This document shows positions 7,684 through 16,903 of a stretch of 64,000 bases of DNA, piece after piece. The stretch is from Streptomyces tagetis (lineage in GTDB: Bacteria > Actinomycetota > Actinomycetes > Streptomycetales > Streptomycetaceae). The number at the start of each line of letters is the position of its first letter. Within the stretch, counting starts at the first letter, position 1. The DNA lies in assembly GCF_018069565.1 (NCBI RefSeq), contig NZ_JAGPNL010000010.1:124001-188000 (forward strand), read 5' to 3'. The notes beneath the pieces were generated by a model. It was given only the letters and a program-made list of their open reading frames with translations, was not told the origin of the DNA and searched no databases. Made by a program: the position numbers and the translations under genes.

Positions 7684-8802
7684 ATGACAGACGCACTCAA
7701 GCGCCTCTCCGAGGAGGGCGTCGCGATCTGGCTGGACGACCTGTCGCGCAAGCGGATCACGTCCGGCAACCTCGCCGAGCTGATCGACCAGCAGCACGTC
7801 GTGGGCGTCACCACCAACCCGTCGATCTTCCAGAAGGCGATCTCGCAGGGTGACGGCTACGACCGTCAGCTCGCCGACCTCGCGGTCCGCAAGGTGACCG
7901 TCGAGGAGGCGATCCGGATGATCACCACGGCGGACGTCCGCGACGCCGCCGACATCCTGCGCCCCGTCTTCGACGCCACCGGCGGCAAGGACGGCCGGGT
8001 CTCCATCGAGGTCGACCCGCGCCTCGCCCACCACACCGAGGCGACGGTCGCCGAGGCCAAGCAGCTCGCCTGGCTGGTGGACCGGCCCAACACGCTGATC
8101 AAGATCCCGGCGACCGAGGCCGGCCTTCCGGCGATCGCCGAGACCATCGGCCTGGGCATCAGCGTCAACGTCACGCTGATCTTCTCCCTGGAGCGCTACC
8201 GCAAGGTGATGGACGCCTTCCTGACCGGCCTGGAGAAGGCCCGGGAGCGCGGACTGGACCTGTCGCTGATCCACTCGGTGGCGTCCTTCTTCGTCTCCCG
8301 CGTGGACACCGAGATCGACAAGCGGCTCGACGCGCTCGGCACCGACGAGGCCAAGGCGCTGCGCGGCAAGGCCGCCGTGGCCAACGCCCGCCTCGCCTAC
8401 CAGGCGTACGAGGAGGTCTTCTCCTCCGACCGCTGGAACGCGCTGGAGCGCGAGGGCGCCAACCGTCAGCGCCCGCTGTGGGCGTCGACCGGCGTCAAGG
8501 ACCCGGCGTACGCGGACACGATGTACGTCACCGACCTGGTCGCGCCGAACACGGTCAACACCATGCCGGAGGCGACGCTGGAGGCCACCGAGGACCACGG
8601 GCGGATCACCGGCGACACCGTCTCGGGCACCTACGAGCAGGCCCGCGCCGACCTGGACGCGGTCGAGAAGCTCGGCATCTCCTACGACGAGGTGGTGCAG
8701 CTCCTGGAGGACGAGGGCGTCGACAAGTTCGAGGCGTCCTGGAACGACCTGCTGAAGTCGACCGAGGCGGAGCTCCGGCGCCTCGCCCCCTCGGAGGGCT
8801 AG
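7684..8802 (+). CDS. tal: Transaldolase
   Basis: Transaldolase moves a dihydroxyacetone unit from sedoheptulose-7-phosphate to glyceraldehyde-3-phosphate. The 372-residue (beta/alpha)8 protein is the long actinobacterial TalB-type form. The Schiff-base lysine is K140 in NTLIKIPATEAG, preceded by VGVTTNPSIFQKAI. ATG 7684 follows TAGGAGA. It lies 42 bp after tkt and 4 bp before zwf. In many actinobacteria Tal and OpcA flank G6PDH, as here. Confidence 0.96.
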   Translation: MTDALKRLSEEGVAIWLDDLSRKRITSGNLAELIDQQHVVGVTTNPSIFQKAISQGDGYDRQLADLAVRKVTVEEAIRMITTADVRDAADILRPVFDATGGKDGRVSIEVDPRLAHHTEATVAEAKQLAWLVDRPNTLIKIPATEAGLPAIAETIGLGISVNVTLIFSLERYRKVMDAFLTGLEKARERGLDLSLIHSVASFFVSRVDTEIDKRLDALGTDEAKALRGKAAVANARLAYQAYEEVFSSDRWNALEREGANRQRPLWASTGVKDPAYADTMYVTDLVAPNTVNTMPEATLEATEDHGRITGDTVSGTYEQARADLDAVEKLGISYDEVVQLLEDEGVDKFEASWNDLLKSTEAELRRLAPSEG

Positions 8803-8806
8803 GACA

Positions 8807-10330
8807 TTGTCGAGCAGCAACCCGCTGCGTGACCCCGCAGACCGACGGCTCCCGCGCATCGCGGGGCCGTCGGGTCTGGTCATCTTCGGCGTCACGGGCG
8901 ACCTCTCCCGCAAGAAGCTCATGCCCGCCGTCTACGACCTGGCCAACCGCGGTCTGCTGCCGCCGGGCTTCTCCCTGGTGGGCTTCGCCCGCCGGGACTG
9001 GGAGAACGAGGACTTCACGCAGGTCGTGCACGACGCCGTCAAGGAGCACGCGCGCACGACGTTCCGCGAGGAGGTCTGGCAGCAGCTCATCCAGGGCATG
9101 CGCTTCGTCCAGGGCACCTTCGACGACGACGACTCCTTCGAGCGGCTGCGCGACACGATCGACGAGCTGGACAAGGCGCAGGGCACGGGCGGCAACTTCG
9201 CCTTCTACCTCTCGGTGCCGCCGAAGTCCTTCCCGGTGGTGATCCAGCAGCTCCGCAGGCACGGACTGGCGGACCAGTCCGGCGGGTCCTGGCGGCGTGC
9301 GGTGATCGAGAAGCCCTTCGGCCACGACCTGCGGTCGGCCGAGGAGCTGAACGCGATCGTCCACGAGGTCTTCGCCCCGGACCAGGTCTTCCGCATCGAC
9401 CACTACCTGGGCAAGGAGACCGTCCAGAACATCCTGGCGCTGCGCTTCGCCAACACCATGTTCGAACCGATCTGGAACCGGTCCTACGTGGACCACGTGC
9501 AGATCACCATGGCCGAGGACATCGGCATCGGCGGCCGGGCCGGCTACTACGACGGCATCGGCGCCGCCCGCGACGTCATCCAGAACCACCTGCTGCAACT
9601 CCTCGCCCTGACCGCGATGGAGGAGCCCGCCTCCTTCGACGCGGACGCGCTGGCCGCGGAGAAGACCAAGGTGCTCGGCGCCGTCCGGCTCCCCAAGGAC
9701 CTCGGCCGCGACACCGTGCGCGGCCAGTACGCGGCGGGCTGGCAGGGCGGCGCGAAGGCGGTCGGTTACCTGGAGGAAGAGGGCATCGACCCGAAGTCCA
9801 CCACCGACACCTACGCGGCGATCAAGGTCGGCATCGACAACCGCCGCTGGGCGGGCGTCCCCTTCTACCTGCGCACCGGGAAACGGCTCGGCCGCCGGGT
9901 CACGGAGATCGCCGTGGTCTTCCAGCGGGCCCCGCACTCCCCCTTCGACACCAGCGCGACGGAGGAGCTGGGCCAGAACGCGATCGTCATCCGCGTCCAG
10001 CCCGACGAGGGCGTCACGGTCCGCTTCGGCTCCAAGGTGCCCGGCACCTCCATGGAGATCCGGGACGTGTCCATGGACTTCGCCTACGGCGAGTCCTTCA
10101 CCGAGTCCAGCCCGGAGGCGTACGAGCGGCTCATCCTCGACGTCCTGCTCGGCGACGCCAACCTCTTCCCGCGCACCGAGGAGGTCGAGCTGTCCTGGAA
10201 GATCCTCGACCCGATCGAGCGCTACTGGGACGAGAACGGCACCCCGGCCCAGTACCCGGCGGGTACCTGGGGGCCGGTCGAGGCCGACGACATGCTGGAG
10301 CGAGACGGACGGAGCTGGCGCCGGCCATGA
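8807..10330 (+). CDS. zwf: Glucose-6-phosphate 1-dehydrogenase
   Basis: This enzyme oxidises glucose-6-phosphate to 6-phosphogluconolactone with NADP+, the entry to the oxidative pentose-phosphate pathway. The 507 residues show the nucleotide-binding GVTGDLSRKKL and the active-site signature RIDHYLGKE at 196-204. The start is a rare TTG at 8807, placed 4 nt after the tal stop and served by GGAGGGC within the tal 3' end; an in-frame ATG does not occur until well inside the Rossmann fold. The stop overlaps opcA by 4 nt. In cyanobacteria OpcA activates this enzyme; the coupling here suggests the same. Confidence 0.96.
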   Translation: MSSSNPLRDPADRRLPRIAGPSGLVIFGVTGDLSRKKLMPAVYDLANRGLLPPGFSLVGFARRDWENEDFTQVVHDAVKEHARTTFREEVWQQLIQGMRFVQGTFDDDDSFERLRDTIDELDKAQGTGGNFAFYLSVPPKSFPVVIQQLRRHGLADQSGGSWRRAVIEKPFGHDLRSAEELNAIVHEVFAPDQVFRIDHYLGKETVQNILALRFANTMFEPIWNRSYVDHVQITMAEDIGIGGRAGYYDGIGAARDVIQNHLLQLLALTAMEEPASFDADALAAEKTKVLGAVRLPKDLGRDTVRGQYAAGWQGGAKAVGYLEEEGIDPKSTTDTYAAIKVGIDNRRWAGVPFYLRTGKRLGRRVTEIAVVFQRAPHSPFDTSATEELGQNAIVIRVQPDEGVTVRFGSKVPGTSMEIRDVSMDFAYGESFTESSPEAYERLILDVLLGDANLFPRTEEVELSWKILDPIERYWDENGTPAQYPAGTWGPVEADDMLERDGRSWRRP

Positions 10331-11373
10331 AGACAGACCTCACGGACACCACGGCCAGCAAGATCAACAAGGCGCTGGTGCAGGGCCGCCGGGCCAGCGG
10401 CACCCCCGCCGTCGGCATGGTGCTCACCCTGGTCATCGTCACCGACGAGGAGAACGCCTACGACGCGCTGAGGGCGGCGAGCGACGCCGCGCACGAGCAC
10501 CCCTCGCGCACCCTCGTCGTCATCAAGCGGGTCTCGCGCTCGCCCCGGGAGCGCACGCAGTCCCGGCTCGACGCCGAGGTGCGCATCGGCGCGGACGCGG
10601 GCACCGGCGAGACGGTGGTGCTCCGGCTGTACGGCGAGGTCGTCGACCACGCCCAGTCGGTGGTGCTGCCGCTGCTGCTGCCGGACGCCCCGGTGGTGGT
10701 CTGGTGGCCGGTGAACGCGCCGCTGGACCCGGCCAACGACCCGCTCGGGGCGCTCGCCCAGCGCCGGGTCACCGACACCTACGCCTGCGAGGAGCCGGTA
10801 CGCGAGCTGGTCGCCCGCGCGGAGTCGTACACGCCCGGGGACACCGACCTGTCGTGGACCCGGATCACGCCCTGGCGTTCGATGCTGGCGGCGGCCCTGG
10901 ACCAGGTCGACTGCCGGGTGCAGTCGGTCGAGGTGGAGGGCGAGGCGTTCAACCCGAGCTGCGAGCTGCTGGCGATGTGGCTCGCGGACCGGCTGGACGT
11001 CCCGGTGGAACGCTCCGCCTCCAGCGGGCCGGGGCTGACGGCGGTCCGGATGGAGACGGACTGCGGTCCGGTCGTCCTGGACCGGGCGGACGGTTCGCTG
11101 GCGACCCTGTCCATCCAGGGCCAGCCGGCCCGCGCGGTGGCGCTCAAGCGCCGGGAGACCGCCGAGCTGATGGCGGAGGAGCTGCGCCGGCTCGACCCGG
11201 ACGACACCTACGCCTCGGCGCTGCGCTACGGCGTCAACCGGCTGAGCACGCCCCCCAAAGGAGCCGGGGGGCGGTCCCTCGGGACAGGCGCTCCCGTCGA
11301 GGCGACTGCGCAAGCTCCCGCACGGGACACGGCGCGGGAGGAGGAACCGGTGAGGAAGGCGGCGACGACGTGA
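10327..11373 (+). CDS. opcA: Glucose-6-phosphate dehydrogenase assembly protein OpcA
   Basis: OpcA is an allosteric/assembly partner of G6PDH in cyanobacteria and actinobacteria. The 348-residue protein begins MKTDLTDTTASKINKALVQG and carries the conserved PLLLPDAPVVVWWP and LAMWLADRLDVPV stretches. The last 45 residues are low-complexity and probably disordered. ATG 10327 overlaps the zwf stop, and its own stop overlaps the pgl GTG. That tight packing supports joint function with zwf. Confidence 0.93.
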   Translation: MKTDLTDTTASKINKALVQGRRASGTPAVGMVLTLVIVTDEENAYDALRAASDAAHEHPSRTLVVIKRVSRSPRERTQSRLDAEVRIGADAGTGETVVLRLYGEVVDHAQSVVLPLLLPDAPVVVWWPVNAPLDPANDPLGALAQRRVTDTYACEEPVRELVARAESYTPGDTDLSWTRITPWRSMLAAALDQVDCRVQSVEVEGEAFNPSCELLAMWLADRLDVPVERSASSGPGLTAVRMETDCGPVVLDRADGSLATLSIQGQPARAVALKRRETAELMAEELRRLDPDDTYASALRYGVNRLSTPPKGAGGRSLGTGAPVEATAQAPARDTAREEEPVRKAATT

Positions 11374-12152
11374 GCACACCCCAGTTGGTCGTGCACCGGG
11401 ACAAGGAGCTGATGGCCGAGGCCGCCGCGGCCCGGCTGATCACGAGGATCGTGGACGCGCAGGCGTCCCGGGGCTCGGCGTCCGTGGTGCTGACCGGGGG
11501 CCGCAACGGCAACGGCCTGCTGGCCGCCCTGGCGGGGTCGCCCGCCCGGGACGCCGTCGACTGGTCGCGGCTGGACCTGTGGTGGGGCGACGAGCGGTTC
11601 CTGCCCGAGGGCGATCCGGAGCGCAACGTGACCCAGGCGCGCGAGGCGCTGCTGGACGCGGTGCCGGTCGACCCGGCGCGGGTGCGGGCGATGCCCGCCT
11701 CGGACGGCCCTCACGGCACGGACGTGGAGGCCGCCGCGGCGGCCTACGCGCGGCGACTGGCGGAGGCCGCCGGTCCCGAGGACCACGCCGCGGTGCCCTC
11801 GTTCGACGTGCTGCTGCTGGGCGTCGGACCCGACACCCATGTGGCCTCGCTCTTCCCGGAGCTGCCCGCGGTGCGGGAGACCGAGCGGACGGTGGTCGGC
11901 GTCCACGGCGCCCCCAAGCCGCCGCCGACCCGGGTGTCGCTGACCCTGCCGGCGATCCGGGCGGCCCGTGAGGTGTGGCTGCTGGCGGCCGGGGAGGACA
12001 AGGCGAAGGCCGTGGCGGTCGCGCTCTCCGGCGCCGGCGAGATCCAGGCGCCGGCGGCGGGGGCGCGGGGCCGCTCCCGCACCCTGTGGCTGCTGGACGC
12101 GGCGGCGGCCTCCGGGCTGCCCCGGTCGATGTATCCGCCCGCGTCGGCGTAG
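11370..12152 (+). CDS. pgl: 6-phosphogluconolactonase
   Basis: Pgl hydrolyses 6-phosphogluconolactone to 6-phosphogluconate. The 260-residue protein has the family motifs LTGGRNGNGLLAAL (sugar-phosphate loop), WWGDERFLPEGDPERN and LLLGVGPDTHVASLFPE, close to the classic GxGxDGHxASLFP in which G-H is read here as T-H. GTG 11370 overlaps the opcA stop by four nt (GTGA). A hairpin 15 bp downstream ends the operon. The usual Gly in the GxDGH motif being Thr is a small departure from most family members. Confidence 0.93.
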   Translation: MSTPQLVVHRDKELMAEAAAARLITRIVDAQASRGSASVVLTGGRNGNGLLAALAGSPARDAVDWSRLDLWWGDERFLPEGDPERNVTQAREALLDAVPVDPARVRAMPASDGPHGTDVEAAAAAYARRLAEAAGPEDHAAVPSFDVLLLGVGPDTHVASLFPELPAVRETERTVVGVHGAPKPPPTRVSLTLPAIRAAREVWLLAAGEDKAKAVAVALSGAGEIQAPAAGARGRSRTLWLLDAAAASGLPRSMYPPASA

Positions 12153-12166
12153 TACCCGCGCGGCAG

Positions 12167-12199
12167 GACGCCGGGTCCCGTGTGCCGGGGCCCGGCGTC
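12167..12199 (+). terminator. Terminator of the tkt-pgl operon
   Basis: A 13-bp stem with one G-U pair (12167-12179 with 12187-12199) and a 7-nt loop lies 15 bp past the pgl stop. There is no U-tract. Confidence 0.65.
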
Positions 12200-12206
12200 G
12201 CCGTTC

Positions 12207-12357
12207 CCGGACGCGGGCGGGGCGTTGCCCGTCGCCGGGCGCGGGCGGGACGTTGCCGTACCCGGACGCGGGGCGTTGCCGTTCCCGGGCGAGGGCTGGT
12301 CATCGCCGTCCCCGGAGGCGGACGGGGCGTTGCCCGTCGCCGGGCGCCGGGCGGGCG
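12207..12357. repeat. Degenerate GC-rich repeats between convergent genes
   Basis: A core GGGGCGTTGCC followed by CCGGGCG-like sequence recurs four times with variable spacing (about 30-50 bp) between pgl and the convergent membrane-protein gene. It has no coding support. It may be a drifted tandem array or termination region. Confidence 0.5.
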
Positions 12358-13314
12358 TCAGGAGCCGCCGGGGCCGGGGGCGTACGGGTTGCCGGGGTGC
12401 GGGGCGTACGGGTTGCCGGGGTGGTGGGGCCGCGGCGGGGGCGCGTAGGGGTTGCCGGTGCCGTAGGGACCACCGGGGCCGTACGGGGGCCGCCCCGGCG
12501 GAGACGGCGGGTACGGGGTGGCCCGCGGCGGGGCGTACGGCGGCGCCTGCGGCGGGACGGACGGCGTGCCGGGCGGCCGGGGGGCCGCCGGGTGCCGGGT
12601 GAGCCGGATGCCGTGCCGGCGGCGCAGCCGGCCCATCTCCACCAGCGCGATCGAGGTGACCGTCACGGGCGCCCCGAGGATGAAGACGACGCCCATGGTG
12701 AGGCTGAGCCCGTGCAGATCGCCCGTGGCGAGGTCGAAGAGGGCGATCAGCCAGGTCGTCACGGTCGCCAGCAGGGGCGGCAGACAGCGGTGGACGCCCG
12801 CCGTGCCGAAGAAGTTGCCGGAGACGTGCACGGCGCCGCGGACCACGACCACCGCCATCCACAGCGCCGGCGGCCCGAGGAACAGGACGAGCAGCGGTGA
12901 GCCGGCCGCCGACTTCAGCAGGTAGACCGTGAGCACGATCGACCCCACGAAGAGCAGCAGCAGCTTGGCCGAGTTGAGCAGCGGCACTTTGAGCGTGCGG
13001 ACCGGGCCGCCGTGGCGCCACACCCAGAGCATGACGCCGACCGTGAGCGGGGTGAGGAAGAGCAGGACGGCGGAGGCCGTCAGCATGTTCTCCAGCACTT
13101 CGTCGAAGGTGAACCCGCCCTGGAAGACGGTGTAGACGCCGAGCGCGGCGACCGTGCCGGCGATGAGCCGGACCCGCTTGAGCCGTTCGACCGAGGCGTC
13201 GACGGAGGGCGGTATCCACGCCGGGTGGAACACCGCGCGCGCCAGCCGTTTGGGCCGCAGCGCGTCCCGCGCCGTCAGTCCACCGCCCGTCCAACTCCCC
13301 GGCGCACGCGCCAT
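12358..13314 (-). CDS. Membrane protein with Pro/Gly/Tyr-rich C-terminal tail
   Basis: This 318-residue protein of unknown function begins with a cytoplasmic basic stretch (ALRPKRLARAVFHPAWIPP). It has about six hydrophobic segments between residues 50 and 215, for example LIAGTVAALGVYTVFQGG, ASAVLLFLTPLTVGVMLW and LLNSAKLLLLFVGSIVLTV. A tail of about 85 residues is rich in Pro, Gly and Tyr and holds three GNPYAP copies. The tail is probably disordered and may mediate self-association or protein contact at the membrane. It lies upstream of pgi in genome order but downstream in transcription. A conserved position beside pgl and pgi is recalled for Streptomyces; no function is known to me. Confidence 0.8.
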   Translation of the reverse strand: MARAPGSWTGGGLTARDALRPKRLARAVFHPAWIPPSVDASVERLKRVRLIAGTVAALGVYTVFQGGFTFDEVLENMLTASAVLLFLTPLTVGVMLWVWRHGGPVRTLKVPLLNSAKLLLLFVGSIVLTVYLLKSAAGSPLLVLFLGPPALWMAVVVVRGAVHVSGNFFGTAGVHRCLPPLLATVTTWLIALFDLATGDLHGLSLTMGVVFILGAPVTVTSIALVEMGRLRRRHGIRLTRHPAAPRPPGTPSVPPQAPPYAPPRATPYPPSPPGRPPYGPGGPYGTGNPYAPPPRPHHPGNPYAPHPGNPYAPGPGGS

Positions 13315-13413
13315 GGTGAACTCCCCCGAGTCATGGTCCGGATGATCACGGGAGTCTACGGGAAGCGGGCGGCGGGCCGCCGCCCACTTCCCCGAAGAAC
13401 GGCGCTGAGGGTG

Positions 13414-15066
13414 TCACCGCCGGCCGCGCAGCTCCCGGTAGGCGGCGACCAGCGCGCGGGTGGAGGGGTCGAGGCCGGGCACCTCGGCGCCCTCGGTGAG
13501 GGCCGGTTCGACCCGCTTGGCCAGCACCTTGCCGAGTTCAACGCCCCACTGGTCGAAGGAGTCGATGTTCCAGACGGCGCCCTGGACGAAGACCTTGTGC
13601 TCGTAGAGCGCGATGAGCTGGCCGAGGACGGAGGGCGTCAGTTCGGTGGCGAGGATGGTGGTGGTCGGGTGGTCGCCGCGGAACGTCTTGTGCGGCACCA
13701 GTTCCTCCGGCACACCCTCCTCCCGCACCTCGTCCGGCGTCTTGCCGAAGGCGAGGGCCTGGGTCTGCGCGAAGAAGTTGGCCATCAGCAGGTCGTGCTG
13801 GGCGGCGAGGGTGTCGTCGAGTCCGGCGACCGGGCGGGCGAAGCCGAGGAAGTCCGCCGGGATCAGCTTGGTGCCCTGGTGGATCAACTGGTAGTAGGCG
13901 TGCTGCCCGTTGGTGCCCGGGGTGCCCCACACCACCGGGCCCGTCTGCCACTCCACCGGCTGCCCGTCGCGGTCGACGGACTTGCCGTTGGACTCCATGT
14001 CGAGTTGCTGGAGGTAGGCGGTGAAGCGGGAGAGGTAGTGGCTGTAGGGCAGCACCGCGTGCGACTGGGCGCCCGCGAAGTTGCCGTACCAGATGCCCAG
14101 CAGCCCCATCAGCAGCGGCACGTTGGACTCGGGGGGCGCGGTGCGGAAGTGCTCGTCGACAAGGTGGAAGCCGTCAAGCAGCTCGCGGAAGCGGTCCGGG
14201 CCGATGGCGATCATCAGGGAGAGGCCGATGGCCGAGTCGAAGGAGTATCGTCCGCCGACCCAGTCCCAGAACGCGAACATGTTGGCCGTGTCGATGCCGA
14301 ACTCGGCGACCTTCTCCGCGTTGGTCGACAGCGCGACGAAGTGCCGGGCGACCGCGGCCTCGTCGCCGAGGGCGTCCAGCAGCCAGCTCCGCGCGGAGGT
14401 GGCGTTGGTGAGGGTCTCGATCGTCGTGAACGTCTTGGAGGCGATGACGAACAGCGTCTCCGCCGGGTCCAGGTCGCGGGTCGCCTCGTACAGGTCGGCG
14501 CCGTCGACGTTGGAGACGAACCGGACGGCGAGCGCGCGGTCGGTGACGTCGCGCAGTGCCTCGTAGGCCATGGCGGGGCCGAGGTCGGAGCCGCCGATGC
14601 CGATGTTGACGACGGTACGGATGCGCCGGCCGGTGTGGCCGGTCCACTCGCCGGAGCGGACCCGGTCGGCGAAGCCGGCCATCTTGTCGAGCACCGCGTG
14701 CACCTCGGGGACCACGTTCTCCCCGTCCACCTCGATCACCGCGTCCCGCGGGGCGCGCAGCGCGGTGTGCAGGACGGCGCGGTCCTCGGTCGTGTTGATG
14801 CGCTCGCCGCGGAACATGGCGTCCCGCAGCTCGAACACGCCGGTGGCGGCGGCCAGGTCACGCAGCAGGCGCAGCGTCTCGCCGGTGAGTAGGTGCTTGG
14901 AGTAGTCGACGTAGAGGTCGCCCACCCGCAGGGTCCAGGTGCTGCCGCGCTCCGGGTCGGCGGCGAACAGCTCGCGCAGGCGCACCTCCCCGAGTTCCTG
15001 GTGGTGCTTGGCCAGCGCGGTCCATTCGGGCGTCTGGTGGAGCCTGATACGGCCGTCTGCGTTCAT
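13414..15066 (-). CDS. pgi: Glucose-6-phosphate isomerase
   Basis: Pgi interconverts glucose-6-phosphate and fructose-6-phosphate, joining glycolysis to the pentose-phosphate operon next door. The 550-residue length is standard. Visible motifs are NIGIGGSDLGPAMAYEAL, FVIASKTFTTIETLTNA, GGRYSFDSAIGLSL, MESNGKSV, WGTPGTNGQHAYYQLIHQG (catalytic Glu/His region) and the C-terminal SFDQWGVELGKVLA with the active Lys. ATG 15066 (MNADGRIRLHQ) is preceded only by a weak GAAGG; the open frame extends 17 codons further without better support. Confidence 0.95.
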   Translation of the reverse strand: MNADGRIRLHQTPEWTALAKHHQELGEVRLRELFAADPERGSTWTLRVGDLYVDYSKHLLTGETLRLLRDLAAATGVFELRDAMFRGERINTTEDRAVLHTALRAPRDAVIEVDGENVVPEVHAVLDKMAGFADRVRSGEWTGHTGRRIRTVVNIGIGGSDLGPAMAYEALRDVTDRALAVRFVSNVDGADLYEATRDLDPAETLFVIASKTFTTIETLTNATSARSWLLDALGDEAAVARHFVALSTNAEKVAEFGIDTANMFAFWDWVGGRYSFDSAIGLSLMIAIGPDRFRELLDGFHLVDEHFRTAPPESNVPLLMGLLGIWYGNFAGAQSHAVLPYSHYLSRFTAYLQQLDMESNGKSVDRDGQPVEWQTGPVVWGTPGTNGQHAYYQLIHQGTKLIPADFLGFARPVAGLDDTLAAQHDLLMANFFAQTQALAFGKTPDEVREEGVPEELVPHKTFRGDHPTTTILATELTPSVLGQLIALYEHKVFVQGAVWNIDSFDQWGVELGKVLAKRVEPALTEGAEVPGLDPSTRALVAAYRELRGRR

Positions 15067-15196
15067 GTCGGACTTCAGCCTTCTTCCTTGCGTGTGGCAG
15101 CGTCCCCGCCGATCCAACCTAAGCGATCAGCACGGAAGAAGGGTGTCGAACGACTCCGGCCAGGCACCCCTGGGGTGTCCGGCCGGTTTTCTCTGG

Positions 15197-15532
15197 CTAG
15201 ATCTCGCCGCGCAGCTTGGCGAGTGCCTCGGCGAGGATCGCCTCGCCGTCCGCGTCGCTGCGACGCTCGCGCACGTATGCCAGGTGCGTCTTGTAGGGCT
15301 CGGTGCGCGGCGGGTCCGGCGGGTTCTCCCGGTCCTGTCCGGCGGGGAAGCCGCAGCGCGGGCAGTCCCAGGTCTCCGGGACCTGTGCGTCGCTCGCGAA
15401 GCTCGGCTGTGTCTCGTGTCCGTTGGAGCACCAGAAGGAGATGCGCAGACGCGGCGCTGACTCGCCGCGCTCGGCCTCGCCCATCGGCCCCGCCCCGACC
15501 CGGCTTCCCCGGATCGCGTTGCCACTTGCCAC
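15197..15532 (-). CDS. rbpA: RbpA-family RNA polymerase-binding protein (111-aa paralogue)
   Basis: RbpA proteins bind group-I/II sigma factors and stabilise open complexes in actinobacteria. The 111-residue product carries the zinc-site pattern C35-x3-H39 and C57-x2-C60, then YKTHLAYVRERRS, which matches the basic linker, and a C-terminal helix DGEAILAEALAKLRGEI that fits the sigma-interaction domain. The classical S. coelicolor RbpA, as I recall it, starts differently and is encoded elsewhere, so this may be the second family member rather than the main one. ATG 15532 follows AGGGAGTT. It lies between pgi and secG on the same strand. Confidence 0.8.
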   Translation of the reverse strand: MASGNAIRGSRVGAGPMGEAERGESAPRLRISFWCSNGHETQPSFASDAQVPETWDCPRCGFPAGQDRENPPDPPRTEPYKTHLAYVRERRSDADGEAILAEALAKLRGEI

Positions 15533-15662
15533 GGTCGTAACTCCCTGCGTGATGGTGCCGCGAAGCGAGTCGGCGTTCCGCTTCGCCGCGAGCGCCTCAG
15601 TCTACGAAAGGCCCAACGCGCGTCCAGTGATTGGAGTTACAAGCCCAAGCGCCCAGACGCAA

Positions 15663-15717
15663 GCCCCATGATAGGCCGCGCCGAGCGGCGCGTACCGGAC
15701 ATGGGGCCCGTGGTGCG
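15663..15717 (-). terminator. Possible terminator downstream of secG
   Basis: A 7-bp perfect GC hairpin (15677-15683 with 15686-15692, AG loop) sits inside a wider 7-bp repeat pair (15663-15669 with 15711-15717). It lies 40-95 bp beyond the secG stop. There is no U-tract. Confidence 0.4.
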
Positions 15718-15758
15718 CGGTGTGCCGCCGCCCGGGACCGGCCGGCCGGTCGGCGTGA

Positions 15759-15995
15759 TCAGCCGTTCGACTTCATCAGCAGTCCGAGCGCGATGATGCA
15801 CGCGAACCACAGCAGACCGATCACGACGGTGATCCGGTCGAGGTTGCGCTCGGCGACCGAGGAGCCGCCGACGGACGACTGCATGCCGCCACCGAACATG
15901 TCGGAGAGGCCGCCGCCCTTCCCCTTGTGCATCAGCACCAGCAGCATCAGCAGCAGGCTGAAGACGATCAGGGCGATCGAGAACCCCAAAACCAC
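15759..15995 (-). CDS. secG: Preprotein translocase subunit SecG
   Basis: SecG is the small SecYEG channel subunit. The 78-residue product has two membrane helices (VLGFSIALIVFSLLLMLLVL and VVIGLLWFACIIALGLLM) separated by the diagnostic KGKGGGLSDMFGGG loop. GTG 15995 has GAGGAAG 11 nt upstream; a longer open frame to 16091 lacks family similarity in its N-terminal part. It follows tpiA on the same strand, an arrangement seen in many bacteria. Confidence 0.93.
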   Translation of the reverse strand: MVLGFSIALIVFSLLLMLLVLMHKGKGGGLSDMFGGGMQSSVGGSSVAERNLDRITVVIGLLWFACIIALGLLMKSNG

Positions 15996-16120
15996 GGCTG
16001 GACCAACTTCCTCGGACTCGGATGAATGACGGGGGCATGGTGACGCCTGAGCGGCGGGGCCGCACAGGGACGCACTACCATGCCCCCGCAAGAGTACGAC
16101 GTATCGCGGCTACCGCATAC

Positions 16121-16897
16121 TCACTGGTCGCGGAAGCGGACGATCTTGACGAACTCGTCGGCGTCCAGTGAGGCACCTCCGACGAGGGCGCCGTCGATGT
16201 CGGGTTGGGCCATGATCTCGGCGACGTTGCCGGACTTGACCGAGCCGCCGTACTGGATGCGGACCTTGTCCGCCAGCTCCTGCGAGTACAGCTCGGCGAT
16301 CTTGCCGCGGATCGCCGCGCAGACCTCCTGGGCCTCCTCGGCGCCGCAGACCTTGCCGGTGCCGATGGCCCAGACGGGCTCGTAGGCGACGACGACGGTC
16401 TCGGCCTGCTCGGCCGGCAGCTCCTTCAGACCGCCCTCGACCTGGGCGAGGGTGTGGGCGACGTGGTTGCCCGCCTCGCGGACCTCCAGTTCCTCGCCGA
16501 CGCACAGGATCGGGGTGAGGCCGTGCTTGTAGGCGGCCTTGACCTTGGCGTTGACCTGCTCGTCGGTCTCGGCGTGGTACTGCCGGCGCTCGGAGTGGCC
16601 GACGGCCACGAAGGCGCACTTCAGCTTGGCCAGCATCGGTCCGGAGATCTCGCCGGTGTAGGCGCCGCCGTCGTGGGCGGAGATGTCCTGGGCACCGTAC
16701 TTGATCTTGAGCTTGTCCCCCTCGACGAGGGTCTGCACGGAGCGCAGGTCGGTGAAGGGCGCGAGGACGGCGACCTCGACGGCCTCGTAGTCCTTGTCGG
16801 CGAGGGCGAAGGCGAGCTTCTGGACGTGGGCGATGGCCTCCAGGTGGTTGAGGTTCATCTTCCAGTTGCCGGCCATCAGCGGTGTGCGGGTGGTCAT
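16121..16897 (-). CDS. tpiA: Triosephosphate isomerase
   Basis: TpiA interconverts DHAP and glyceraldehyde-3-phosphate. The 258-residue TIM barrel has catalytic K13 (GNWKMN), H101 (VGHSERR) and E173 in AYEPVWAIGTGK with the phosphate-gripping loop 6. The C-terminal phosphate motif QYGGSVK is present. ATG 16897 lies 6 bp after the pgk stop, so pgk-tpiA form an operon with secG probably downstream. Confidence 0.96.
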   Translation of the reverse strand: MTTRTPLMAGNWKMNLNHLEAIAHVQKLAFALADKDYEAVEVAVLAPFTDLRSVQTLVEGDKLKIKYGAQDISAHDGGAYTGEISGPMLAKLKCAFVAVGHSERRQYHAETDEQVNAKVKAAYKHGLTPILCVGEELEVREAGNHVAHTLAQVEGGLKELPAEQAETVVVAYEPVWAIGTGKVCGAEEAQEVCAAIRGKIAELYSQELADKVRIQYGGSVKSGNVAEIMAQPDIDGALVGGASLDADEFVKIVRFRDQ

Positions 16898-16903
16898 GCG
16901 GGG

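Noticed and set aside
5509..8922. 1137-aa minus-strand ORF opposite tkt-tal
   Set aside because: It is antisense to two certain genes, with Val/Gly/Arg-rich shadow composition and no domain.
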